A stretch of DNA of 64,000 bases from Candidatus Saccharibacteria bacterium GW2011_GWC2_48_9 (GTDB taxonomy: Bacteria > Patescibacteriota > Saccharimonadia > Saccharimonadales > Saccharimonadaceae). The stretch spans positions 1 to 64,000 of the forward strand of contig LCPR01000005.1 of the NCBI GenBank assembly GCA_001003725.1. The letters run 5' to 3'. A program made the position numbers and the translations under genes. Position 1 is the stretch's first letter; each line of letters begins with the position of its first letter. Shown one piece after another: positions 47,010 to 56,240 of this stretch. Under the pieces are notes generated by a model that had not been told where the DNA came from, made no database searches, and saw nothing but the letters and a program-made list of their open reading frames with translations.

Positions 47010-47166
47010 TAGAGGATTGCGCTTGCGCTTTTGGTGCTGATCTGGGATAATGACGCTTGAGCTGGTGCGCAAAGGGGCAACCTTTGCCGCGACACGAAAA
47101 ACAAATACAGTCAAACACAAAAAGTGCCCCGGGTGGGCGCGTAGCAGCTCATACTTGAGAAATTAT

Positions 47167-47886
47167 ATGATACAACGCGACAATCTTGCATTGAGGTGTT
47201 TTTCACCGCTAGTGATGATTGCGACATTCTTATTCGAGACCGTCGCTGCACTTATAGTGCTAGTTCGCAACCGACAGACTATAGAAGCACGATTAATCAT
47301 CGCGCTTCTTATTTGTTTGGCCGTATTTCAGCTGGCTGAATACATGATATGCGAGACAGCACTAGGCTTGTCGAGTCTTGATTGGTCGCGTGTAGGCTGG
47401 GTGTCGATCTCGTTTTTGCCGCCATTAGGTGTCCACCTAGGCATGGCAATTGCAAAGCGTCACAATCCATTTCTATTATGGCCTGGGTATATTATCGCTG
47501 TTGCATTCTCTGTATATTTTTTAACAGTAGGTCATGGTATACAGAGTAGCGCTTGTCTCGGCAACTACGTCATATTTGAAGTGTCTAAGCCTGCGCTTCA
47601 GTACTATATACTCTACTACTACATCTGGCTTGCTGTGGGTATCGCAGCAACTATCACGTACGCAAGCAGTATCAAGCAGCAAAACCGACGATCTGCGCTA
47701 CGATGGCTTGGTGTTGGCTATGCGGTATTCATTATCCCTACTATCGCTGCAAACCTGATAGACCCCAATACTATCCAAGCGATTCCAAGCATCATGTGTG
47801 GTTTTGCGGTGCTGTTGGCTGCGATATTGCTATTCATCATCACTCCACGCATTTGCAGTCCTCGTAAATCTAAAAAATCTGTATAA
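47167..47886 (+). CDS. seven-helix membrane protein of unknown function
   Basis: 239 residues and about seven membrane helices, like the sensor part of some histidine kinases but without a kinase domain. The frame is open from 47050, but the first 39 codons there are polar, cover a GCAAAGG/CCTTTGC inverted repeat and look non-coding; the ATG at 47167 is used. Not assigned to a family. Confidence 0.65.
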   Translation: MIQRDNLALRCFSPLVMIATFLFETVAALIVLVRNRQTIEARLIIALLICLAVFQLAEYMICETALGLSSLDWSRVGWVSISFLPPLGVHLGMAIAKRHNPFLLWPGYIIAVAFSVYFLTVGHGIQSSACLGNYVIFEVSKPALQYYILYYYIWLAVGIAATITYASSIKQQNRRSALRWLGVGYAVFIIPTIAANLIDPNTIQAIPSIMCGFAVLLAAILLFIITPRICSPRKSKKSV

Positions 47887-47913
47887 TAATACCAGTTAAC
47901 AATTGAAAGATAT

Positions 47914-47990
47914 GGGGCATTAGCTCAGTTGGCTAGAGTGCTTGCATGGCATGCAAGAGGTCGGCGGTTCGAGCCCGCCATGCTCCACCA
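47914..47990 (+). tRNA. tRNA-Ala (anticodon GGC)
   Basis: Acceptor GGGGCAT/ATGCTCC with the G3-T70 pair that identifies tRNA-Ala, loop ATGGCAT giving GGC, encoded CCA. TATAAT at 47882-47887 is the likely promoter. Confidence 0.96.
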
Positions 47991-48029
47991 TAGAAATTAT
48001 TGACGATATTGGTTATGCTATGAGGTAAC

Positions 48030-49310
48030 ATGTTCAAAAATTATATTCAGAAAAAACTAGAGCACTACGTCGTCAAATACCTGGAAGCGCATCCGGACGT
48101 AAAACTTGTATGCGTTGCGGGAAGCGTCGGTAAGACGAGTACAAAGACAGCTATTGCAACTGTGCTGTCACAGCAATACCGTGTGCATATGCACGAGGGC
48201 AATCACAACACCGAAATGAGTGTACCGCTAGCTATCCTTGGTATTGATTACCCTGGCCAAATTCGTAGTCCACTCGCATGGTGGTCGGTATTCCGAGCAG
48301 CGAAACTAAAAATCAAATCCGAGAGTGACGTAGATATTATTATTCAAGAGCTGGGTGCGGATAGGCCCGGTGACATCGCTTCTTTTGGTCGTTATCTGAA
48401 AGCGGATATCGGTGTGATTACTGCGGTAACACCTGAGCATATGGAGAATTTCGGCACGCTTGATGCTGTTGCAACGGAAGAGTTGAGTTTAGGCAACTTT
48501 AGTAAGATAGTGGTGATAAACCGCGACGATATCGATGGACGCTTTGCACAGATGCTCATGAATCCCAATATCGACACCTACGGCACGAGCGGTCAATCAG
48601 AATATAGTTTCGTCGACGAAGATTTCACCGTCGATGGCGGGCATAAGGGCTACTTTACTAATCCGGAGTTTCAGAACAACCTCCATGCAACACTGCATGT
48701 GCTCGGTGAGCACAATGTGCGCCCAATAGTTGGAGCGGTTGCCGTGGCGATTCGGTTTACTATGGCACCCGAGGCGATAGTGCGCGGCGTTGAAGCTATA
48801 CGACCAATACCAGGACGCATGAGGCCACTTAAGGGTGTGAATGGCTCACTCATTATCGATGACACCTACAACTCTAGCCCCGCGGCAGCTCGCATGGCGA
48901 TTCAGACCCTCATTAATCTTCCTGCTCCTCAGCATATTGCAATACTTGGCAGTATGAATGAACTGGGCGCCTCATCGCAAGTTGAGCACGAGCAACTCGG
49001 ACGCATGTGCACGCCCGACCAAATAGATTGGGTTGTGACGGTTGGCGAACAGGCTGCGCAATATCTAGCTCCCGCAGCAAAGGCTAACGGCTGCTCGGTA
49101 AAAAGCTTCCCCGATGCTATTAGTGCCGGTTCATTCGTTCACCAGTTTATAGAGCAGAATGCAATTGTGCTCGCAAAAGGCTCCGAGGGCGGTATCTTTG
49201 TAGAAGAGTCGGTTAAAGTATTGCTCCATAGTATCGACGACAATGCCCATCTTGTACGCCAGACCCCGGAGTGGCTTGAGGCAAAGTCGCAGTTTTTCTC
49301 ACGTTTTTAG
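48030..49310 (+). CDS. murF: UDP-N-acetylmuramoyl-tripeptide--D-Ala-D-Ala ligase (MurF)
   Basis: Mur ligase of 426 residues: P-loop AGSVGKTSTKTAIATVL, EGNHNTEMSVP, HxxGEHNVR-like segment VLGEHNV, and DDTYNSSPAAARMAI, which is typical of MurF. Adds D-Ala-D-Ala, made by Ddl, to the peptidoglycan precursor in the cytoplasm. The start has a GAGG site. Confidence 0.9.
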   Translation: MFKNYIQKKLEHYVVKYLEAHPDVKLVCVAGSVGKTSTKTAIATVLSQQYRVHMHEGNHNTEMSVPLAILGIDYPGQIRSPLAWWSVFRAAKLKIKSESDVDIIIQELGADRPGDIASFGRYLKADIGVITAVTPEHMENFGTLDAVATEELSLGNFSKIVVINRDDIDGRFAQMLMNPNIDTYGTSGQSEYSFVDEDFTVDGGHKGYFTNPEFQNNLHATLHVLGEHNVRPIVGAVAVAIRFTMAPEAIVRGVEAIRPIPGRMRPLKGVNGSLIIDDTYNSSPAAARMAIQTLINLPAPQHIAILGSMNELGASSQVEHEQLGRMCTPDQIDWVVTVGEQAAQYLAPAAKANGCSVKSFPDAISAGSFVHQFIEQNAIVLAKGSEGGIFVEESVKVLLHSIDDNAHLVRQTPEWLEAKSQFFSRF

Positions 49311-49354
49311 CATAAATGATATAATTGAAGTAATCATTGAAGAGAGGGGACAGT

Positions 49355-50413
49355 ATGTCTGAGTCGCGTGCAAAAAAAATCGTCGGAAAGTTAGATAGTC
49401 CATATCAACGTATTGGTGTATTGCTTGTCGGTATGGTAGTTGCCATTGCCCTAGTGTTTGGTATTAACATGATCGTACAGGGGTTTGGAGGCAATGAAAA
49501 GAAGATTGCCGATGCGCTCCTTCAAACGCTTAAAGAAGATCGAATAAACGGCGAATTTACTCTGGCACAACAGGCTCAAGCAAATACTTTTGATGCTAAA
49601 GGTACCTTCAGTGTCGACAATCTCAAAAAAGCTGAGCTTAGTACTCAGATTAATGGTAAATTCCAAGACGACACACTAAACATACCTATTAAAATAGCAA
49701 GCGATTTCGAAAGTGGAACAACCTATGTGCATGTTTCAAATGCCGAAAGTACCGCAACGACAATAGCATCTTCTGCTCCGGCAATCGAAAAGGACTTGAC
49801 GTCTATTGCGCAGAAGATTAACGACAAGTGGGTTAAGCTTGATCAAGGGAAAGACTCGGGCGGCAATAATTGTGTCGTACAACTGTTTGAAAAAATTGGT
49901 CAAAATGAAGACGGTGCAAAAGAGCTTGCGAAAGCCTATGCAGGCAATCGATTTGTGAAGGTGAGTGACGTTGAGGTGAAGGACTCTGGTCGTGAGGAGT
50001 ACACGGTTGAGTACAAGCAAGAGGAGATGGCGGGATTCGTGCAGAGTCTCAAACAGACCGATATATTTAAGTCAGTAGACGGTTGCGATGAGACGTTCGA
50101 CCTATTTAACTCTCAGGCAACAGCTCAGCAACCAGCGCAGCCACAAGCCGAGGGCAGCAACAACGATACGAAGATAATCGTAGAGGGCGGCAAAATTGTT
50201 GAAATGGTTAATGTCACTTCAGTGGAGAACCAGGTAAATACTGTGCGAGTAGCGTTGAATTTTGAGAAGGGCGAGGCTGTAGTCATGCCAACCGAAAATA
50301 TCGTAAAGTACGAAGCACTCCAGTCGGAGCTTGCGTCACTTGGTAAATTGTTCCAACAAAGTCAAAGTTCAGGCACTACTCAGCCAGGCATACAGCAAAC
50401 AATACCGCAATAG
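49355..50413 (+). CDS. membrane-anchored extracytoplasmic protein, paralogue 1
   Basis: 352 residues. One N-terminal membrane helix (about 20-43), then a beta-rich outer domain: NEKKIADALLQTLKEDRINGEFTL and, in the middle, KINDKWVKL and CVVQLFEKIGQ...AKAYAGNRFVKV. Two Cys are shared with the next gene and may form a disulfide. A Gln/Pro-rich stretch and tail are specific to this copy. Not recognised; the layout recalls lipid- or ligand-binding domains of the LppX/LolA type, but that is a guess. ATG at 49355 with GAGAGGGG. Confidence 0.75.
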   Translation: MSESRAKKIVGKLDSPYQRIGVLLVGMVVAIALVFGINMIVQGFGGNEKKIADALLQTLKEDRINGEFTLAQQAQANTFDAKGTFSVDNLKKAELSTQINGKFQDDTLNIPIKIASDFESGTTYVHVSNAESTATTIASSAPAIEKDLTSIAQKINDKWVKLDQGKDSGGNNCVVQLFEKIGQNEDGAKELAKAYAGNRFVKVSDVEVKDSGREEYTVEYKQEEMAGFVQSLKQTDIFKSVDGCDETFDLFNSQATAQQPAQPQAEGSNNDTKIIVEGGKIVEMVNVTSVENQVNTVRVALNFEKGEAVVMPTENIVKYEALQSELASLGKLFQQSQSSGTTQPGIQQTIPQ

Positions 50414-50487
50414 TCATTGCTTGCTAGCACATACATAAGTGGTATGCTATAACAGTAAGCATAGAATAACTTCAAAAAGGGTGATAG

Positions 50488-51522
50488 ATGGATAAGCAAA
50501 CTACCAAGAAAAAATCTTCAGTCAAACGTAATGGGCTGATAGCGGCTGCGGCAGTATTGGTGTTGATTATAGCAATTGTTGTCGTTGGCTTGGTAATGTT
50601 TTTCCAGAGTCCAGAGAAGAAGATTGCTGATGGACTCGCAAATCTCATAAAAGCAAAATCAATCGGCTTCGAAGGCACTATGGTTGCGACAAGTAGCCTT
50701 GGTGACGTGACCGCAACTGTCAGTGGACAAACAGACAAAAAGGTTGCTGGGGCTGATATAGCATTTCAGTATACGGCCGAAGACGATAGTAAGCTTGATG
50801 GCAAAGTCCAATCAATAGTCGACCAAGATGGAACGCTATACGTTAAGCTAGAAGATCCAAAGAAGTTCACCGAGCAGTATGCTGATACATTTTTGAGTAA
50901 TCTCTTTGGCCAAGTCGGCGGCAGTTCGTTAACTCCTGAACAGCGAGCGATCTTCTTTGCACCAATGCGACAGAGTATTGTAAATATCGGTGATAAACTA
51001 GACGACCGGTGGATAAAGATAACTGAATCAGATATCCAATCCTTTACCGGAGAAAGCGGTGGTGGAACTGATTGTTACATAGCCTTTAGCCAGAAACTCG
51101 ATAGTGACAAATCTGCACGTAACAATCTCGCTGCAGCATACGTGAAGTATCGCTTCATAAAGATTGAAACATCTGTCGAAGACGACGAGTATGGCAAGGG
51201 GTATACTATTTCGCTTGACCAAGCAAAACTTAAAGACTTTAAAGACGCGGTTTCTGACAATGCGGCAGTTAAGGAACTAGGTTCTTGCGGACTTGATGTC
51301 TTGACTCTTGGCGCCAATAGCGACATGAGCGATCAGTCTATAGACATATGGATGAACGACCTATCGAACGAAATTACTCGGGTACGCTATACGAAACCAG
51401 ACGGTGAGCGCACTACCGCAGTAGATATGAAGCTCAGCTACAATGTGCCTGTTGACGTGTCTACGCCAGCAGATGCTACTACACTAGAAGAAGTGTTACC
51501 GACGCTTCTTGGTACTCAGTAG
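50488..51522 (+). CDS. membrane-anchored extracytoplasmic protein, paralogue 2
   Basis: 344 residues, same layout as the gene before: N-terminal helix (about 15-36), then PEKKIADGLANLIKAKSIGFEGT, KLDDRWIKI and CYIAFSQKLDSD...AAAYVKYRFIKI. It shares blocks but not overall close identity with paralogue 1, so the duplication is old. An AAAGGGTG site precedes the ATG. Function unknown; probably exposed on the cell surface. Confidence 0.75.
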   Translation: MDKQTTKKKSSVKRNGLIAAAAVLVLIIAIVVVGLVMFFQSPEKKIADGLANLIKAKSIGFEGTMVATSSLGDVTATVSGQTDKKVAGADIAFQYTAEDDSKLDGKVQSIVDQDGTLYVKLEDPKKFTEQYADTFLSNLFGQVGGSSLTPEQRAIFFAPMRQSIVNIGDKLDDRWIKITESDIQSFTGESGGGTDCYIAFSQKLDSDKSARNNLAAAYVKYRFIKIETSVEDDEYGKGYTISLDQAKLKDFKDAVSDNAAVKELGSCGLDVLTLGANSDMSDQSIDIWMNDLSNEITRVRYTKPDGERTTAVDMKLSYNVPVDVSTPADATTLEEVLPTLLGTQ

Positions 51523-51590
51523 CTAGTCCATACCCTAAGCAGCAAACTCACTCCACCTTCGCCGTGGAGTTTGCTGTATACTAAGTATGT

Positions 51591-54473
51591 ATGAGACGCT
51601 ATAATCCGACTGAAATAGAACCCAAATGGCAGCAAATCTGGACCGACGATAAGCGGTATCAGGCACGTGATTTTGATGACAGACAAAAATACTATGTGAC
51701 AGGCATGTTCCCGTATCCTTCCGGCGCGGGTATGCACACCGGTCATTTTTTTGAACATTCTATTGTTGATGCAGTCGCTCGATTTCGGCGAGCACTCGGT
51801 CATAACGTAGTCTACCCGATGGGCTGGGACAGCTTTGGTTTACCGGCAGAAAATTATGCCATTAAAACAGGCATAGCTCCTGCGGTCGTGACAAAGCAGA
51901 ATATCGCTAATTTCAAACACCAGCTTACGCGCGTCGGCGCAAGTATCGATTGGTCGAGGGAAATTAACACTACCGATCCAGAGTACTACAAGTGGACCCA
52001 ATGGGTGTTTACGCAGATGTTTGAGCGCGGGCTTGCGTATCAAAAAGATTCGCTGCAATGGTGGTGTCCTGTTGATAAGACGGTGCTAGCCAATGAGCAA
52101 GTGGAGGCGGGTAAATGTTGGCGCTGTGGTAGCGAAGTCGAGAAGAAGTCTATGAACCAATGGTTCTTCAAGATCACCGACTACGCTGATGGTCTCCTCG
52201 AAAACACACCAGACTTAAACTGGCCAGAAAAAATTAAGACTGCCCAAACAAATTGGATTGGCCGCTCGCAAGGTGCAGAAATCGATTTTGCTGTTGATGG
52301 TAGTAGTGAGCTGATTACGGTATTTTCTACACGTCCCGATACGCTGTTTGGTGCAACGTTCTTAGTGCTTGCACCAGAACATCCTATGGCGAGATCACTT
52401 GCGACAGACGAGATGCGCGAAAACGTCGAAAGCTACATAACGAATGCTGTCAAAAAGTCTGAAATAGAACGTCAAAGCGAGGGTAAGGAAAAATCGGGCG
52501 TATGGACGGGAAGCTACGCTATCAACCCGATAAATGGTAAGCAGGTGCCTATATGGGTAGCTGACTATGTCTTGGGTGGCTATGGCACCGGTGCAGTGAT
52601 GGCCGTACCTGCACATGATCAGCGTGACTATGATTTTGCAACTAAATATGGATTACCTGTTGTGCAGGTCGTTGCAGACTATGCTGTTATGAGTGGAGAG
52701 ATTGCACCACGGGATGATTGGCCAACCCGTGAAAAGCAGGTTGTAGATGCCATTATAACCGACGGAGAAGGCAACTATCTACTTCAAGTAGAGCATGTTG
52801 ACGGCTCTGAGGACGTGCATTTTGTTGGCGGTGGAGTTGATGAAACGGATGATACGGTCGAGGCTGCGCTTAGGCGTGAAATACGTGAAGAGGTAGGTTA
52901 TACGTCCATTGTAAGTGTTCACCAAGCTGCGCCGTTTAGCGCTGCCTACGCGCAGCGTAGATTGAAAAATCGCAATCACAAGACTCGTGGTGCATATTAT
53001 GAGGTGGTTGTTGACCCGACCGTGCAAGTTCGAAGTGAAATCGATGACGGGGTACATGAAATAATATGGGTACCTAGAGCTGAAGTCGCAGGTAAGATTA
53101 ATTGGTCTACGCACGCAGCTGCATGGGAAGACTATTTGAACGGAAAGACTGTCGACATCAATGTACGCGAAGGACTCTTGGTAAACTCCGGCGCGTTTGA
53201 TGGTGTGCACACGAGCGATGCGCGCGAAGAAGTTGTTGCGTGGTTGGAGCGGCAAGGACTTGGCAGAAGTAAAGTGACATACAAGATGCGTGACTGGCTC
53301 ATAAGCCGTCAGCGTTATTGGGGTGCGCCTATTCCTATTATTCACTGCGACGAGCATGGAGCAGTACCTGTGCCGCAGGCGGATTTACCGGTAGTGTTGC
53401 CGGAAATAGAAGATTTCGCACCGAAAGGTGACGGCAAGTCAGCACTTGCTAGAGAAGTCGACTGGGTTAACACGACATGCCCTACATGTGACAAGCCAGC
53501 AAAGCGCGAAACCGACACTATGGACGGCTATGCGTGCAGCAGCTGGTACTTATTGCGCTACACAGACCCACGCAATAGCGAGCAGGCATGGAGCCCCGAC
53601 AAAGCAGCCTATTGGTCTCCAGTAGATATGTACATAGGTGGCGACCACGCAGTCGCACACTTACTCTACGTGCGTTTCTGGAATCATGTGTTTTACGATA
53701 TGGGCCTCGTACCTTCGAAAGAACCTGTCAAGCAGCTCGTGTACCACGGCTTGATACAGGCAGAAGACGGTACAAAGATGAGTAAGAGTAAAGGCAATGT
53801 AGTTGATCCGCTCGAGGTGATAGACGCCGGGTATGGTGCTGATGCGCTCCGTACGTTCGAGCTTTTTCTCGGACCTATCAACGAAAACTCCAATTGGAGC
53901 AGTAAGGGTATCGCGGGTATCTACCGCTTCCTTAACCGTGTGTGGACGCTCGTGCAAGAATATGACGAAAGTGACAAATCTGGCACGAGTGATGTAAAGA
54001 AATTAGATAACCTGACGCATAACGCTATTAAAAAAGTCACTTCCGACATCAACCGCCTGAGCTTTAATACGGCGATTGCAACGCTTATGGAGTACGTCAA
54101 TGAACTATATAAGCTTAAGACAGCCGGCTATTCACCCGAGTGGCACGGAGCGCTTGAAACGCTTGTAGTGTTATTGCAGCCGTTTGCCCCTCATATGACG
54201 GCAGAGCTCTGGCAGCAATTGGGCCACGATTCGCAGCTAGACTTTGAGTCTTGGCCGCTATTTGATGAGGAAAAGATCGTTCGCGACATCATGACTATTA
54301 TTGTACAAGTGAATGGCAAAGTGCGCGCGAAGCTTGAGCTTGCTGCCGATATGAGCGAAGAGCATATCAAGGCTGCTGCGCTTGCTGATGAGCGGGTGAG
54401 TGGATTTGTTGGTGATAAAAAACCGACCAAAGTGATATATATCCCTGGTCGGCTTGTCAGTGTAGTTGCGTAG
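51591..54473 (+). CDS. leuS: leucyl-tRNA synthetase with inserted Nudix domain
   Basis: 960 residues. Class I signature PYPSGAGMHTGH near residue 42 and KMSKS in the C-terminal third; zinc site with CPVDK and CWRC; editing domain with TRPDTLFGATF and AVMAVPAHDQRDYDFA. Between residue 362 and 523, in the last part of the editing domain, there is a complete Nudix fold: VVDAIITDGEGNYLLQV, then a Nudix box (412-438) ending REIREEVGY, where the Glu of G-x5-E is Asp. After it the normal sequence resumes at GLLVNSGAFDG. TATACT lies eight bases before ATG. Confidence 0.95.
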   Translation: MRRYNPTEIEPKWQQIWTDDKRYQARDFDDRQKYYVTGMFPYPSGAGMHTGHFFEHSIVDAVARFRRALGHNVVYPMGWDSFGLPAENYAIKTGIAPAVVTKQNIANFKHQLTRVGASIDWSREINTTDPEYYKWTQWVFTQMFERGLAYQKDSLQWWCPVDKTVLANEQVEAGKCWRCGSEVEKKSMNQWFFKITDYADGLLENTPDLNWPEKIKTAQTNWIGRSQGAEIDFAVDGSSELITVFSTRPDTLFGATFLVLAPEHPMARSLATDEMRENVESYITNAVKKSEIERQSEGKEKSGVWTGSYAINPINGKQVPIWVADYVLGGYGTGAVMAVPAHDQRDYDFATKYGLPVVQVVADYAVMSGEIAPRDDWPTREKQVVDAIITDGEGNYLLQVEHVDGSEDVHFVGGGVDETDDTVEAALRREIREEVGYTSIVSVHQAAPFSAAYAQRRLKNRNHKTRGAYYEVVVDPTVQVRSEIDDGVHEIIWVPRAEVAGKINWSTHAAAWEDYLNGKTVDINVREGLLVNSGAFDGVHTSDAREEVVAWLERQGLGRSKVTYKMRDWLISRQRYWGAPIPIIHCDEHGAVPVPQADLPVVLPEIEDFAPKGDGKSALAREVDWVNTTCPTCDKPAKRETDTMDGYACSSWYLLRYTDPRNSEQAWSPDKAAYWSPVDMYIGGDHAVAHLLYVRFWNHVFYDMGLVPSKEPVKQLVYHGLIQAEDGTKMSKSKGNVVDPLEVIDAGYGADALRTFELFLGPINENSNWSSKGIAGIYRFLNRVWTLVQEYDESDKSGTSDVKKLDNLTHNAIKKVTSDINRLSFNTAIATLMEYVNELYKLKTAGYSPEWHGALETLVVLLQPFAPHMTAELWQQLGHDSQLDFESWPLFDEEKIVRDIMTIIVQVNGKVRAKLELAADMSEEHIKAAALADERVSGFVGDKKPTKVIYIPGRLVSVVA

Positions 54474-54476
54474 GGA

Positions 54477-54914
54477 TTACTTGATGAGATCCGGCGTTAC
54501 TTGTACTTCGAAATCGGTACCAAATTCACCTGTATCATCTGGCGCACCGTCATACTCGCCATATCGTACGCTAACTTCATATCCTGGCTGAACACCACCA
54601 GCTTCCGTATATTCGCGTTGCGCTTCCTTTGTGATGTGCTGTTGATCCTCGAGAGAAAGATCGGGCTGTATGTTGCGCGCACCATTAATTGCTGCTTCTA
54701 CTACCGTATCTCCCTGTCCAAGTTCTAATGTTTCGACGCTGGTCGTATAGAGAGACTGGTCAGGGGTTTTTGGTATTGTTTCGGTTGCTTTATGTGCTCC
54801 GAAACTTGCTATGCCTATGCCGGCAGCTGCAATCGCACCTATAGCGATAGCTCTCCGGCGAGTGTAGTTGGGCTGGTTTTCTATTTCTGTTTTTGGGGCT
54901 GCATTGTGATTCAT
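54477..54914 (-). CDS. exported or membrane-anchored small protein, 145 aa
   Basis: An N-terminal RRRAIAIGAIAAAGIGIASFGA segment, either a signal peptide with a twin-Arg-like start or an anchor. The rest is soluble and acidic. Not recognised. It converges on leuS, with four bases between the stops. A TATTAT-like box lies just before the ATG. Confidence 0.6.
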   Translation of the reverse strand: MNHNAAPKTEIENQPNYTRRRAIAIGAIAAAGIGIASFGAHKATETIPKTPDQSLYTTSVETLELGQGDTVVEAAINGARNIQPDLSLEDQQHITKEAQREYTEAGGVQPGYEVSVRYGEYDGAPDDTGEFGTDFEVQVTPDLIK

Positions 54915-55024
54915 ATTTACATAATAACATAAGCATTACTTTATGTCAATACGCCTCTTGAGCAATATGCTGTTCTGTAGTATACTAAACGCTAGTTTGT
55001 AAATAAAATAAGGAGAATTCTGAT

Positions 55025-55165
55025 ATGGGTCAGCCAAAAAAGCAGAGTAGCCCTCGTAAAACAGGTCTACGCCGTAGCCACCTCGTGCTAAAGCTTGCGC
55101 GTCGCGTCAATGGCACATCGCCAGTTAAGGTTAAGACAACTAAACGCGAAACAGGAAAAAAGTAA
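55025..55165 (+). CDS. rpmF: ribosomal protein L32, short form without zinc ribbon
   Basis: 46 residues. The N-terminus PKKQSSPRKTGLRRSHL is the L32 core. Where L32 normally has its CPNCG...CPxCG zinc ribbon, this protein has a short basic tail (VKVKTTKRETGKK) and a stop. AAGGAG lies seven bases before the ATG. It stands before nusB and rnc, and a rpmF-rnc neighbourhood is common in bacteria. Confidence 0.82.
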   Translation: MGQPKKQSSPRKTGLRRSHLVLKLARRVNGTSPVKVKTTKRETGKK

Positions 55166-55167
55166 GT

Positions 55168-55195
55168 AAATAGGCGATATGTCGCCTATTTTCAC
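55168..55195 (+). terminator. terminator after rpmF
   Basis: Ten-base stem (55168-55177 with 55182-55191), four-base loop, T run. It starts three bases after the rpmF stop. Confidence 0.85.
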
Positions 55196-55306
55196 GTAAT
55201 AATTTACACATCGGTTTGCGAGTAAGCATAACTATATTTTGCCTCCCTTGCTCTGTCGATGTATAATGAACACAAACGATATTAAAGAAGAAAGAACGTT
55301 AACGAC

Positions 55307-55765
55307 ATGGCTTCAAACCGACATCTCGGCAGAATCGTAGCTCTTCAGAGTCTCTATGAGTACGAGTTTCGTCATACGCCAGATGCACCTGTGGACATCG
55401 ATGTAGTGATAGCACGAAATATGGATCGCTATAAAGATGATATTGGTGATGCGGCGTTTGTTGGTGAGCTTGCGCGTGGAGTAATCGACTCTGTCGAAAA
55501 ACTCGATGAAGTGCTGCAGCCTCTTGCTCCCGACTGGCCACTAGCCCAAGTTGCTCGCATAGACCGTAACATACTGCGTATTGGTCTCTATGAACTACTC
55601 TACAGACAGGAAGATGTGCCAGCTCGAGTGGCAATCAACGAAGCAGTAGAGCTAGCTAAGTCGTTTGGTTCTGATAATTCAAGTAAGTTCATCAATGGCG
55701 TGCTCGGCACCGCGTATCGAACGCTTGTGGAGGATCAGACAGATGGCAACACCTCCGAAGTTTGA
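55307..55765 (+). CDS. nusB: transcription antitermination factor NusB
   Basis: 152 residues, all helical, with the NusB pattern: LGRIVALQSLYEYEF at the start and IDRNILRIGLYELLYR...VAINEAVELAKSFG...FINGVLGT at the end. Works with NusE/S10 on boxA RNA in rRNA transcription. Overlaps the next gene by 23 bases. Confidence 0.94.
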   Translation: MASNRHLGRIVALQSLYEYEFRHTPDAPVDIDVVIARNMDRYKDDIGDAAFVGELARGVIDSVEKLDEVLQPLAPDWPLAQVARIDRNILRIGLYELLYRQEDVPARVAINEAVELAKSFGSDNSSKFINGVLGTAYRTLVEDQTDGNTSEV

Positions 55766-56240
55766 CAAATTCAAGAAATACTTCAACCGTAAACGTCCAT
55801 CTATTCAGGAAATTGTACGCGAGCCTACGGCGGGCGGTATTGTATTTCGCCGCGATGAAAAAGGTGCAGTAGAGATACTGCTCATACAAGACGCAAAAGA
55901 TCGCTGGACTATACCGAAGGGCCATATAGAAGAGGGTGAGACCGCGCAACAGACAGCGAGACGTGAAATAGGCGAAGAGGCTGGACTCAGTGATGTGGAG
56001 ATGCTTGGATGGCTTGGTAAAATTCATTTTCGCTACCGCCGCATCGATAAACTAGTACTTATGACGACGCAGATATATCTCGTAAAAGCGCGTGGTGATA
56101 CAAACGCTATTCAAAAAGAAGAATGGATGAACGGTATCAAGTGGTTTTCATTCCATGATGCGCTCGAAGAAATTGAATACGAAGATATTGGAAAGTTAAT
56201 GTTACTTGCTATGAAGAAAATACGACAGGAGAAATTATAG
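55743..56240 (+). CDS. Nudix hydrolase (diadenosine polyphosphate-type)
   Basis: 165 residues with a perfect Nudix box GHIEEGETAQQTARREIGEEAGL and a WTIPKG strand before it, the style of Ap4A-type hydrolases. The ATG at 55743 is chosen; a longer frame overlaps nusB. Its stop overlaps the GTG of rnc. Confidence 0.9.
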   Translation: MATPPKFDKFKKYFNRKRPSIQEIVREPTAGGIVFRRDEKGAVEILLIQDAKDRWTIPKGHIEEGETAQQTARREIGEEAGLSDVEMLGWLGKIHFRYRRIDKLVLMTTQIYLVKARGDTNAIQKEEWMNGIKWFSFHDALEEIEYEDIGKLMLLAMKKIRQEKL

